Origin: Thamnidium elegans
Lineage: Eukaryota; Mucoromycota; Mucoromycetes; Mucorales; Mucoraceae
Assembly: GCA_025201345.1 (NCBI GenBank)
Contig: JAIXMG010000005.1
Coordinates: 310,001-374,000, forward strand
Direction: 5' to 3'
DNA: 64,000 nucleotides
Below, in pieces: positions 23,911 to 34,883 of the stretch. The notes below the pieces were generated by a model. The model did no database searches. It was given only the letters and a program-made list of their open reading frames with translations, and was not told the DNA's origin. The position numbers and the translations under genes are program-made. Position 1 is the first letter of the stretch. Each line of letters begins with the position of its first letter.

Positions 23911-25200
23911 GTATCTTTTATATAAACAAATGTCTAAATATTTCAAAAAAAAAAAAAAAGCTTCTCTATGATATGGTGGTGTAAATGGTGGCGCACCGAG
24001 AATTAACCTATCAATAATCACCCAGTTCGTTTTCTTAATATTTCCACTTTTCTTTATCTGTAAAAAAAAAAGTTCAAGTCACCACCTAAACCATATGCCA
24101 CTATTAAAAACTATAAAATACCGGAAAGTTTAAGAGAGGCTTTAGGGATATCTTCTTATTTGTTTACTGAAGAATTGCAAAACTGGAGCAAGTCGTCTGA
24201 ATTGTTAGATGCATATTTTGATGCATCACTTGCTATTAAAAATATTGGCCATTCTCTATTCATGACCATGTCAAACTCCCTAAAGAATATTAAGGGGAGC
24301 GAAGAAGCCATTAAAGCTGTAAAAAAAATACTGCGGGCGAGCGGAGACTTATCTTGGTGGCAAATCTGGCAAAATCAATTTATGGCTTTATACAAGTTGA
24401 GAGAAATAGAATGGAGAGTGAGAAACAAAGTGAGGGCAATTTAATCTCGGAAATAAGAATCACAAGTAACGGGCCCAACTTGTCTCACAATATCGTTAAT
24501 GTTGATTACCGCGTATTTTGGATCAATCAAAGTACATAATTATCACTAAAAGGGTACAAAATGTTGGTGAACGAACCAGTAATAAAAAATCAAATAAAAA
24601 TCAAAAAATTGACGAGGTATATATATAATAAGTTTTTAATTTGACATAAATTCCTCGCAGAGAAGTACATATCAAAAGTTATTTAATGAAGAAGACAATC
24701 AGATATCAGGCAAAGGATAAAAGTAGCTTGAAGCTACTTGATGTGATTGGAAGACTGATTAACGATAAATTGGCTGTTTTTTCTAAAATAGTGCTCACTA
24801 ACATTCTCCTCCTTAAGGTTCAACAATGCCAACCTGTTATCACATACTTTAAACGATACACTATGGTTACGTTACGCTACTTTTGGCTTTTCTGTAAACT
24901 GATTCGTTGTATGTAAATATTATGGTAACTATGTTACCATATTGGGTACTGTTACCATAAGTTCCGCCGTAGTGGTACTTTAAAAAACATGAAAGTGGAT
25001 CAGACAATTTGAAGTGTTTTATACCAAGCTACAAAAATGTCTCTTATAGTACAATGAAGAAGGCCCGAGTCCACACTTGCCATATCATTCAAACCACAAT
25101 GAATCTAGTTCGATTCAAGATAGGATTTTTCGTCAGTTGGAGATGGAACCGTTGGGACTGGTCCAAGTTCCTCAAGATGAAACTGTTGCTCATTTCTTAA
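23911..25200 (+). pseudogene. Remnant of a dispersed unrecognised gene family (copy A)
   Basis: Begins with about 98 bp (23911-24008) that recur at 61772-61850. The main open stretch, about 24085-24444, includes TIKNYKIPESLREALGISSY, LFTEELQNWSKSSELLDAYF and WWQIWQNQFMALYKLREIEW, then stops. After frame changes come ISEIRITSNGPNLSHNIV and, at about 24545-24612, KRVQNVGERTSNKKSNKNQK. A plausible intron (GTATAT...CGCAG) leads into RSTYQKLFNEEDNQISGKG and a stop at about 24721. An exon-like ATG AAT TCA TAT ACA AGC precedes it at 23890. I do not recognise a domain. Several frame breaks argue for a pseudogene, although a short expressed protein from 24160 is not excluded. Confidence 0.5.
24920..24960. 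repeat. Inverted repeat TTATGGTAAC...GTTACCATAA
   Basis: The 10-bp arms are perfect, and an internal GTTACCAT copy can pair with the left arm instead, so two alternative hairpins are possible. It lies in the decayed region after copy A. Confidence 0.7.
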
Positions 25201-25480
25201 TGTAATGACGCCTGTATAAAAAATTTGTACGAAAATAAATCTGTCATTTCTTATTGTTTCTTCATTTGTTTTGTTCACCCTTTCAGTATGCTTCAATAAA
25301 GTCTTTTTCGTTACACTTCGGTGTAAAGTTGCACATCAAATTATTTTGATTTAATATTGAAGTAAAAATGCCCAAACCTCTCTATCGTCTCGTACGTTAT
25401 TTTTGTAATTAAAAAGGAGTGTGTATTATTTTATTATAGTAAAAAAAAAGTATTATATATAAAGCTTTAGATACGTAAGT

Positions 25481-26304
25481 TTAATCTTGAGCAGGTTTAG
25501 GAACAGAATCGTTTCTATTCACTGTTTCCTCTAAATCGATATTATCGGTTGCTAATTTTGAGTAATTGGATTTACTATTCACTCCCTTATAATAACGTGT
25601 AACCACCATAGCGTAGTAAAACTTTTTTTTAAAAAAAAAGAACGTAAGTCTCTTTCTTTCTCTACCATGTGATAAAAACTTACATGAATTAATCTTAAAA
25701 CAACCAATACGGCAATACTAACTTGACTTTCCATTTTGAATATCCGGTCATGTTCAGCCATTTTCTCGGGATCATCTGCTAATTCGGATAAACTGTGATC
25801 TGTATAAAGGAACCATGTCATTCCGAACCAAATGGTAGAAAATACACTGACGAAACAATCCAACCAAAAGAACATTGTAAACCAACGAAGAATACGAACA
25901 TTATCCTTTTTTATTATAATATTGAATAAATTGGGTATCATTGCAATTTGTTACATATATAAAAAAACACTTACTGTATATAGTCCATATAATCCATACG
26001 AAAAGACTACAATGGCTATTAAACAGTAAAAATAAATTACGGTAGCCATTGTATCACTGAAGTCAAACGATACAATGCCATAGAAACCAGATAACTTGTT
26101 CAACTAAGAAAAAAAAAAACGAGATGAGTAACCATAGCGACTCTATTACCGAGAAAATAAATAACTTACAATACCAAATATTGTGATAAGAATTACACCT
26201 GATAACTTTTATTTAGACTAGAATATAGACTACATTTATTCTTAGTATTTACCTGTCTTGATTGGAACTAATCCACAACAACTTTTTCCTTTTGTAAATG
26301 GCAT
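25481..26304 (-). CDS. KEI1: Kei1-like subunit of inositol phosphorylceramide synthase
   Basis: Five exons (26304-26253, 26198-26170, 26103-25975, 25905-25684, 25621-25481) give 190 residues; yeast Kei1 has 221. It has four hydrophobic segments. Recognised features are the LNKLSGFYGIV block after the first span, then FSYGLYGLYT, the long aromatic segment WFTMFFWLDCFVSVFSTIWF, and LRLIHVFYYAMVVTRYYKGV before a hydrophilic tail. These follow the order and spacing of Kei1 (DUF1753), a Golgi membrane protein needed for the activity and location of the IPC synthase catalytic subunit Aur1. Two introns end in A-rich acceptors (AAAAAAG), so RNA data should confirm them. Identification rests on pattern memory, not an alignment. 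Confidence 0.75.
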
Positions 26305-27285
26305 ATTATTTGTTTTTTTTAAAAAGATGAAAAGGTAAAAAAAAAAAAAGCCTCAAGTCCGACAATTCACTCCATTTTATCGTTTGCGGGTTGACTTTTA
26401 AATATAAAGGTTGCCAAAATATAAGTATTACCTGTCACTATGAGAGCGATTTAAAAAAGTATGGGATAGTTTGGCTTTTTTTTTACATTTAGAAATACAA
26501 AATATGTATGAAAAAAATCACTTGTCCCTTAATCAATACCGCGGTAGAGAGATGTAAGCTTACTTCCGGTTAAACAGGTAGAATCATGATCCATGACACT
26601 TATACGTAAAGTTTATTTTGACTTCTTTTGGTTTTTACAAACTTTGTAATAAATGAAGGCTTTACAAATTTCCTCACGTTTGCATTCTTGGATTTTTTAT
26701 CGTATTTGGCAACAAAATTTCTTGTTTCTTCCTACAAAGAAGCATTAATAAAAAGGAATCACTTGAAAAATATAAATTTATAGGATAAAAAAAAATAGGG
26801 GATCGCTTTACTTACGTGATATATTTACTAACTATGGCGTATCATACTACTATTTACTTCATATATTCGTATTTATACGTTAGTTGATCGTTTGCATTTA
26901 TACATATGTACTTGTTATTCCAACTTTGAATTAAAAAGTCAAATTGTTTGGTTATTAGAGTGAAATAAAGCGTTTTACGTTCTAACTGACAATGATCTCA
27001 ACACCAATTCGGCTTAGCGCCAAAAAGACAAAACTTTCGAATTGACGATCATTTTCTATCCCCTATTTTTTGAAAAACGGACAAAAATTACCAGCCACAT
27101 TGTACAAAACAATTTGATAATCATAGTTCAGATAGTAAGGAGTTCCATGTGTATTGCAACCAAAGGGAAAACCAAACTGGGTTTTAATAACCCACAAAAA
27201 AATAGGGAAAAAAAAGATGAGTACAACTGTGGTTTCTTTTTTTTATTTTTTGTTTTTCTTCCCTTTTTGTTTATACATCAAAACA
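26305..27285. other. Intergenic between divergent KEI1 and sorting nexin genes
   Basis: About 1 kb of AT-rich DNA. An open frame upstream of the sorting nexin start (27042-27356) overlaps its first exon in another frame and is a shadow. Nothing else is supported. Confidence 0.5.
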
Positions 27286-29629
27286 ATGTCCAACCTAATT
27301 CAACCGTACCTACAGTTACTAGAAACTTTTATTACCATAGACCCAGACATTTATGAATTTAAACCTACATTTACATGTTCTTTTCTTGCCATCTATTCTT
27401 TATTACTAATAACCGACGGTTACTTTTTTCTGGTCTTCCTTTTCGTTGGTTTTGCATTAGGCGCATTCTATTTCAATAATAATGATGGTATACTAACCAT
27501 GAATTACGAAAAAAATCTAGTTTATTCTGAAAGTACTCTAGAAGAGGTAAATAAAACAAGCTTTTTTTTCTCAAAAATAAAAAAATTATGCATTTTTTAC
27601 TCACTTAAAAAAAAAAGTTTAGTAATAGTCTAGAACCAACAAAGGACGTTCAATTATTTTATGCTCCTTTGACCATTGTCGTAAATCAACTACTAGACAA
27701 TGTCATGAGAGACTTTGTTTTAAGTTGGTGGACTCCTATTAACGAACACAAGGACCCTACTTTTGAAAAATTAGCTCGAGAAAGGTTAAACATTGTATTT
27801 TTAAATGTTGAAAAGATTTTATTAAATCAAGACCGTAATGATATTGTCATGTCTACTGTATACGGTGTAGCAAACACTTTAATTATTCATATGGTATTTA
27901 CACACACAAAAAAAAAAAAAAAAAAAAATCTTCACATGAAACTTGATCACTGAATATACACATAATATAGCGAGAATGTCGAGCTTTAGAAGACTCTGAA
28001 TTATCTATCGATCGTTATGTCCTCCAAAACCCCCAATCCCCTTTTTCTCAATTACTTTCAAAAGAGGAGCAACATCGTCAATTACGTACCCTCAGCCAAA
28101 CCTTTTTAAAACGAACATTACCTTCTCAGGATAGAGACTCTCTTTTACTCATGAGTTTATTTAAAGAGCTATTAGCGAATTTTGTATTTGGTAGTATGCT
28201 GGACAGTCTAAGTGATCCTGATTTCCTCAACTGTTGGATCATTGAATTACTATCCGAAAAGAAAAACAAGACGACTGAAGCAATTGCATCTGCAGTACTT
28301 GCCGATACCATTGCAGAAGAAGAAGCCACTACTTACGAAGTAACTCCACCCAACACACCAGAACTTATCCAAAGAGCAAACACCGACGTAAAACCCAGCA
28401 TGATTTTCCCTCAAGGCTCTGTTCATTTTACCATTATGGACATATCTGCTCCTCAAGAAAGCGACCAACCCCCTAATAAATCCGAACTCGTCTATATTAT
28501 TCAAATCGAGCGACCTGCAATGGAAGACCACGCTGGTTCAGAAGGTGGCGGTTATGTCATTACAAGGTCCTACGCCGATTTTGAAACTTTTAATTCCATC
28601 CTCTATGCAAGACATTCCAAGCGAGCCACCAAGCTTCAATTAAGATTACCCCTTGATACTCCTAAATCTTGGCTAAAGCCTTCTTCGCAACAAAAAAAGA
28701 GGTTCCCTTTAGAGGCCGTGGGTCAATCATTAGAGCGGTACATTGATGCCGTGGTACAAGATGGCGAGCTGGGTACGGATCCCATTATATTGCCCTTCTT
28801 ACGAAAGGAGCGACGGTCTGAAGTGGGTAATGACGGCACTGTCATACCCTTTGCACAAGAGTTTAAAGAAGAAGCAGAAACCAATGGCCGTTCCCGATCC
28901 TTATTCTCGCGTAACAGTATCAGTTCACTTAAATTAGACGACGAAAAAAACAATTCGGATCAATGGTTTACATCAAAGACAAGAACAGGTTCTATATCTA
29001 GTATTCACAGCAGTCTATCAAAACCTGATTCTCCTACAGACGAACACGAATCACCCAAACAAACCTCTGAACCAGAAGAAATCGAATCTTCAAAACCACC
29101 ATCGCGTCGAGATACCCCAATTACCAATAAAGCACTATCCGCCATGGACGTCGAACTGCTGATTGAAACAACATACGCGCTGATTGTAGAGATATTCAAC
29201 CTGACCTCTACCAACAATAAGGCATGGATGAGAAGATCCATTTTAAATTTATTACGGGAAATTGTCCGTAGAACCTATGCAGAATTTATTTCTGAACAAT
29301 ACTCTGATTTTGTAAACGAGTACATGTCTCCCGACGCCATTGTCAGCATGCTAAATAAACTAGGCGACCAATTCTGGCCTGAAGGTAAATGGATGCTGGA
29401 CGGCAAAGAACAAGCGAACCGCACAGAAGAAGATAAAGAAAAAAGTAAACAATTGGCGAGATCCATGTTGATGACTCAAGTTATTCCTAACGCTGTACGA
29501 CAACTTATTGGTGACCAAAACTGTAATACCGCCATGGATCGTATCTGGGCTAGATGTCAAAATACAGAATTAAATAGAGTTCTGATATTACAAGTCATTG
29601 AACGTATTATCAAACCCATTCTAGGTTAA
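27286..29629 (+). CDS. Sorting nexin with PXA, PX and nexin-C domains
   Basis: Three exons (27286-27546, 27618-27893, 27971-29629) give 731 residues. An N-terminal hydrophobic pair (about residues 26-65, including FLAIYSLLLITDGYFFLVFL) anchors the protein. A PXA domain follows (about 90-265: LLDNVMRDFVLSWW, LLANFVFGSMLDSLSDPDFL). A PX domain (about 335-450) has the basic/aromatic ITRSYADFETFN and LQLRLPLDTPKSW blocks; PX domains bind phosphoinositides, usually PI3P. A Ser-rich linker leads to a nexin-C domain (about 565-690: DVELLIETTYALIVEIFNL, YMSPDAIVSMLNKLGDQFWP). The order resembles Mdm1/SNX13-like tethers but no RGS domain is seen. Likely role, by inference: contact between ER and vacuole or endosome. 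The first intron uses an A-run acceptor, which is the only choice that keeps the PXA frame. Confidence 0.88.
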
Positions 29630-29737
29630 AACGCAATCATTTTTCATATATTGTATATAATAATAAAAAAAAAAAGTGAACTTATTTATCAGAATGCAAT
29701 TTTTTTAAAAAGTAAAGGTGCTTTTTTTTTTTTTTAT

Positions 29738-30528
29738 TTATTTCTTTTCATCTTCTGGTTTAATACCAGTAGAAGGAGGAGCGGTTTGAAAAACTTGTTT
29801 GTACAAGACATCTGTCTTTTCCTTTACATACTCTTTCATTTGAGCTGCTTCAGGGCCCTTTGTCCATTCAGAAGCTTGTTCAACAGTAGAGTTATACATT
29901 GGTACAACTTTCTTATCAAAGACGTACTTGGCTAAAGTTAAAAATAATAATTTAGTACTACAGAAATAATTACTTTTTTTGTACATATTTGCTTATACCT
30001 CCTACACCAGCTTCACTCCATATATTTCCAAGATCAATTGTATATTTTATCGGCGCAGTTGCAATTTTTTCATTCATGCTATTTGTAAATAAATAGGTTA
30101 GCAACACTAGATGATATACACGAGTAAAATTAATTGTACCTTTCGGATTCTTTTGCATGCTTCATTTCTATTTAAACAAGCAGTTAGCAAAAGTACTATA
30201 ATATATAATTCACTCCGCTATTTGTTTTACCGTCAATATGATTAACACACTCTTCTTTACCCTTAACAACAAGGACACTATATCCTTTAAGAGGATTCCA
30301 AGACTTTTCATCATTTAATTGATTCGTATCTTGCGCAGCAGGAGGGCCTCTAAAGCAAAACATAGAGCAATTGGGATCCTTTTGATCTTTACGAGCAGCA
30401 CTTTGCTGCTTGCACCACTGTAAGCACACTTCATCCCAATTTTCGTCTTTATTACCACTATTCATCCACTTTGAATAGAACTTTGCTGCTTCCTTTTTAT
30501 CGGAATCGTCGGTAGAACTTTGAGTCAT
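29738..30528 (-). CDS. Hypothetical protein with a CxxWC / CxxxC motif
   Basis: Four exons (30528-30231, 30167-30140, 30078-29999, 29931-29738) give 199 residues. I do not recognise the family. The N-terminal half has a conserved-looking cysteine pattern, WDEVCLQWCKQQSAAR then CSMFCFRGPP, followed by WNPLKGYSVLVVKGKEECV. This could be a small disulfide or metal-binding helical hairpin. The C-terminal half has one mildly hydrophobic segment around IWSEAGVGGAKYVFD, then an amphipathic charged helix (EAAQMKEYVKEKTDVLYKQV). No signal peptide is seen. The exon phases are all consistent, so the gene is probably real. It is divergent from CDK9 with a 159-bp gap. Confidence 0.7.
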
Positions 30529-30687
30529 AATTTTTAATTATTTAAAAAGAAGAAAAAAGGAAAAAGACTCAAAAAGCTGATTTCTCTCTTTCTTATAAGC
30601 CAAAACGGTCACACATATTGGCTGTTTAACTCAACTTTTTTTTCTCTAAAACATTTTTTTGCTCTTTTATAGCCAAATACGTATTAT

Positions 30688-32170
30688 ATGAAGCGAGCGT
30701 ATCACGATATAAAAGAAGACGATAGACGGTCCAGTATGAAGAGGAGGTACGAGGGATCGCCACTGAACAACTCTTCCCCTGCCTGGTCTGCTTCTGCGTC
30801 TCCTGCTTACCGTCCATCACACACCGCAAGAAATCAACGCAAGTTTAAAGGATGTTCAAGGATCACTGATTATGAGTTTTTAGACAAGCTTGGTGAAGGT
30901 ACTTTCGGGTAAGTCTTTTATCTCCTAAATTTCCAACGACAAAAAAAAATATATAAATTGGTTTTTATAGTGAAGTACATAAAGCAAGAGACAGACAGAC
31001 AAACAACTTGGTTGCTTTAAAAAGAATTCTGATGCACAATGAGAAAGAAGGCGTAGGGTTTTTATTATTTTTGGTTAATGATAGAAAAAACCTAATTCTT
31101 TTTTATAAATAGATTCCAATCACTGCCATTCGTGAAATAAAGATTCTTAAGCAATTGAATCATAAGAACATTGTACCATTAACTGACATTGCTGTAGAAA
31201 GAGGTAAATTTTCGTTTTATTGTGTGTACAGGACAACAGTTTATTTACTTATTATTTATAGAAAAAGGAAGTATATACATGGTATTTCCATACATGGATC
31301 ACGATTTAGCAGGCTTATTAGATAATCCTAAAGTCAGGTTGACACCACCACAAATCAAAACGTACTTGAAGCAATTATTGGAAGGAACGGCTTATTTGCA
31401 TCATGTAAAGTATATTTGTTTATTATTGGAGCTATCAAATTAATTCATTTTTTGTCTGTTTAGAACCGTATTCTTCATCGTGATATGAAAGGTAAAAAAA
31501 AAAAAGGGCATAATAAACAAGAATACTAAATGCTGTAAAAAAATAGCTGCGAATTTGCTTATCAACAACGACGGTATCTTACAAATTGCGGATTTCGGTT
31601 TAGCTCGTGGAATTGAAGATGATAACAAGGAATACACCAATTGCGTGGTTACCAGATGGTACAGACCACCAGAGCTTTTCCTTGGTGAAAAGAGATATAC
31701 CAGTGCGATTGATATGTGGGGTGTTGGATGTGTGTTTGGAGAACTATTAAAGTCACGACCCATTTTACAAGGTCAAGACGATATCGATCAATTAAAAAAG
31801 ATCTTTCAGTTATGCGGATCACCTACCAACGACAACATGCCAAACTGGGAGTCACTTCCAGATGCTAATAAAATTAAATTCGAAACAAGTCCTAGACGTG
31901 TACGCGATGAATACATGCATTTCGACCCCGTTGCTGCTGATTTAATCGATAAATTACTCGTACTCGATCCTGCTAAACGTTTAACTGCTTTGGAAGCTCT
32001 AGAACACGATTATTTTTACTCTGCTCCTTTGCCCGCTGATCCTACAGAGTAAGTCCATATATTTGCTTGTTTTGTTTTAACTAACTCTTTTTTTCTCTCT
32101 CTGTAGTTTACCAAAATATGAAGCTTCTCATGAATTCGATCGTAGAAAGACAAAACAAAGAAGACATTAA
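30688..32170 (+). CDS. CDK9: Cyclin-dependent kinase CDK9/Bur1 (P-TEFb type)
   Basis: Seven exons (30688-30908, 30971-31052, 31113-31203, 31262-31404, 31464-31491, 31547-32048, 32107-32170) give 376 residues. The kinase domain starts near residue 62 ([20 protein letters not shown]). It has the catalytic lysine in LVALKRI, the cyclin-binding helix PITAIREI (the PITALRE signature), HRDMKAANLL, DFGLARG and the activation loop threonine in [16 protein letters not shown]. Known role: with a T-type cyclin it phosphorylates the RNA polymerase II C-terminal domain and Spt5 to promote elongation. The C-terminal tail is short ([20 protein letters not shown]), unlike the long tail of yeast Bur1, so it is closer in form to animal CDK9. 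Confidence 0.95.
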
Positions 32171-32442
32171 TATTTTCTTTGTTAATTATAATAAAATACC
32201 ATATTCATGTAAAATAAAAAAAAAATAAAAGTAAAAAAAGACTATCCTTTTCACTTTTTCTAATCCTGCAACTTGTAGAAGGAAAAATCATGCAAAAAAA
32301 GGTCTACTTAATTGAAAAATACAATTACATTACACAAGTCACTTAACTGTCAGACTTTTTTGATCATTCGTTTTGTTGTATATTTAATTTTTTTTTAATC
32401 AATGGTAAATTTTCTTCTTTTTCTTTACAAAAAAAAAACAGT
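32171..32442. other. Convergent 3' region, CDK9 / NDUFS6
   Basis: AT-rich, with AATAAAA- and TTTTATT-like sequences near both stops that could serve polyadenylation. No gene. Confidence 0.4.
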
Positions 32443-33066
32443 CTAATGGTGATGACCTTCAGGCTTTTGGAAACGAATACCACCTAAATTAAAAACAAAT
32501 GAATAAAAAAAAATTTCAATCACAAAAAAATATATATCCGGTTACTTACAATAGGTACAAGCATGAGGTCCAGGTTGATCCAAGTTGATATAAATCTTGG
32601 GGTGACCTAAAGATCCACCACCTAATAATAAAAAAACCCAAAAAACATTCAATAAATATATTCCAGCTATCCTTTTAAATAACTTACCACCATCACAATG
32701 AGTGATACGTTCAGTAACAAATCTAACAGGCTCTTCGGCAATAAGTTCAATAGCAGCCATAGGGTTAGGCTACAAAAAAAAAATTTCATGTCAATTTGAC
32801 GAAAATTCCATCAATAAAAAGAGAGAATTCTTCTTCCTCATTACCTGAGCGCTGAGATCGAGTTGCTCGAAACGAGGTCCAGAGAAAGCATCAGCCTTGG
32901 AACGTTGAGACTTTGACCAGGTTGTAACACGGTTCTCAGCTTGTTGGATATCGACGCCAACAGGCTTAGAAGAAGGTTGCAGAGATGTGGTGTAAGCAGC
33001 AATGCTCTTAACTGAAGTTTTGCGAAGAGTGGTGGTACTTAAACGTTGAACTGAAAGTCTAAGCAT
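32443..33066 (-). CDS. NDUFS6: Complex I subunit NDUFS6 (13-kDa, zinc-binding)
   Basis: Four exons (33066-32845, 32769-32688, 32621-32550, 32483-32443) give 138 residues. The N-terminus MLRLSVQRLSTTTLRKTSVK is a typical basic, acid-free mitochondrial presequence. The C-terminal zf-CHCC domain has the four zinc ligands: Cys in ERITHCDGG, His in SLGHPKIYINL, and two Cys in HACTYCGIRF. Known role: a peripheral subunit of the NADH dehydrogenase module on the matrix arm, needed for late assembly. The three introns cut the zinc domain into small exons, and each splice restores a codon. Confidence 0.96.
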
Positions 33067-34862
33067 CGTGAGTTTATATTTAGTACAAGTATTTTGGAAG
33101 AAAGAAAAAAAATTCAAAAAAAAAACCCCCCTTGGTTCAGAACCTTCATATTTCCCCGCCTGATAAAGAAGAAAGATGATGTCAGCAATATAAATTTTTT
33201 GTCTTACCACCGCTAATTGAGGAGCAGATTAAAAGATTCAAAGTTTATAAATGTTAACAAGTACGAAAAAGGTTTTATTTTATCGTGGATAATGCTACCT
33301 TTGTTCGCACCAATTGATGAACAATGGAGTAGTTATAAGCTTCAGTTAAAAAAGCCTGGACAAAAAACGTCAAAAGTTTCAAGATACCGAAACACCTGAA
33401 GCTAGAATAATTTATCCACATAAAAATGAAGTTGAGTCAATCAAGTTGGAACAACAAATACACACAAGTATAGTAAAAAGGTACAAGTGAAAGTGTTGGC
33501 AGCTTATAAAAAATAATACGTCATATCTACTCAAGTACATCGGATACTTCTGGCTACCTATTTTCAATTATTTGTGTATAAACAAAAACGACCTTGAGGA
33601 AAGCATGCTTTTTATTACACAAGTATTATCTACATCACAAGTAATACTTTTCGCTTTTTTTTAAAGAATATACAAAAAATATAATCTGTATCTATACCAA
33701 TTTAATCATACCAGTTTTCCCTAGCGATAAATTGATGTATCTTTTTATTCTATGAAAAAAAAAAAAAGAGTCTTTTGTTTACATGAGCATTTATGGAAGT
33801 AACTAATTAATTGATTACATGAAAAAAAAAAAGATAAAAAAAAAAAAGAACGTACTGGAACATGTACTTTTCTATATAAAGAGTCTTTTTTCGCTTCTTA
33901 TTCTCAAAAAAAAAACTACTACTGCTTCAAAATAATCTGGTCGCTCTATATGGTTGGTCCTCTTCTTTCCTATAAGGCCTTGGTTAACTCTGCTTATATC
34001 CTCTCTTGAGAAATATACGGACTTTTAGGTATGCTACTTTTCTTTTTCTTTTTTTTTAAAAAAAACCCTTTCTCTAATACTTTCCTAGTTACTAAATGTA
34101 AAAAAAAAAAATGTTACCTTGTGGCGTACGGTCTCTCTTACTCTATACCTATGGCGTTTTCAAGTAAAAGATGTTGGCTCTGCCGTTTTGATGATGATGT
34201 CTGAAAGCACTCTGGCGACTAGGATGGTCATCATCGATCCAGTTCTTTTTTTTCTTTAAAAAAAAAAAAGTTGGGTTATAAACGTACTTGGTCCTCGACT
34301 AGCTTGGTTTTCAAGGGAAGGGTATTCTCCTCTGTATTTCGCCTATCTTTGAAACTGTCTAAAAAAAACTAGTTTGCTATCCAGCAGAATCTCATGTGCC
34401 TTCAATAATAATCATGTTTCACACTTAACACAAAAAATTAAAATTTCTTTTCTCTTTTAATAAATTTAAACTATACATTACAAAGTACCTGCTATTTTTT
34501 TCTTATAAAACAAAATAAAACGCTATTCTCTTTTGTAAATATGACCAATAGGGTTCACAATTGAAACAAAAACTCTGGTGTGAAAACATAACAGTTCAAT
34601 AGCATAACATATATATATATATATTACCATTAATGAGGATAGTTGGCCTTCAATCTGCTCTCTACAGTCGAATATGAGCTATAATAGCGGAGACGCGGAT
34701 TAAACTAGTTGTCATACAAAAGTACTGGAATAAATAAAAAAAAAACGTGTTCCTACATACTCACTTAAACTGTTTAAATATGTCATTGAAGCAACTTAAA
34801 AAACAATTATATAATAAATATATATGAACAATGTAAAAAATTTATTATTAAAAATATAATAT
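33067..34862. other. Long intergenic region, no gene seen
   Basis: About 1.8 kb. Open frames are short and without family features. From about 33900 to 34340 the sequence is less AT-rich than the surroundings, with T/C-rich stretches and a possible intron (GTATGC...TTCCTAG near 34028-34089). It could be an untranslated or noncoding transcript. No known RNA gene was recognised. Confidence 0.45.
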
Positions 34863-34875
34863 GGGGGGGGGGGGG
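34863..34875. repeat. G13 homopolymer
   Basis: Thirteen G's on the plus strand, eight bases beyond the stop codon of the TAF2-bromodomain gene. Its transcript therefore has a C13 run just after the stop. Such a run is exceptional in this AT-rich DNA. Confidence 0.85.
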
Positions 34876-34883
34876 TTTTTTCT

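Noticed and set aside
27547..27640. Acceptors TAATAG or TTTAG in the first sorting nexin intron
   Set aside because: Both give a stop or the wrong frame; AAAAAAAAAG before TTTAGTAAT is in frame.
34180..34245. C/D snoRNA from TGATGATG and CTGA near 34190-34205
   Set aside because: The boxes are only a few bases apart and no terminal stem or guide spacing is present.
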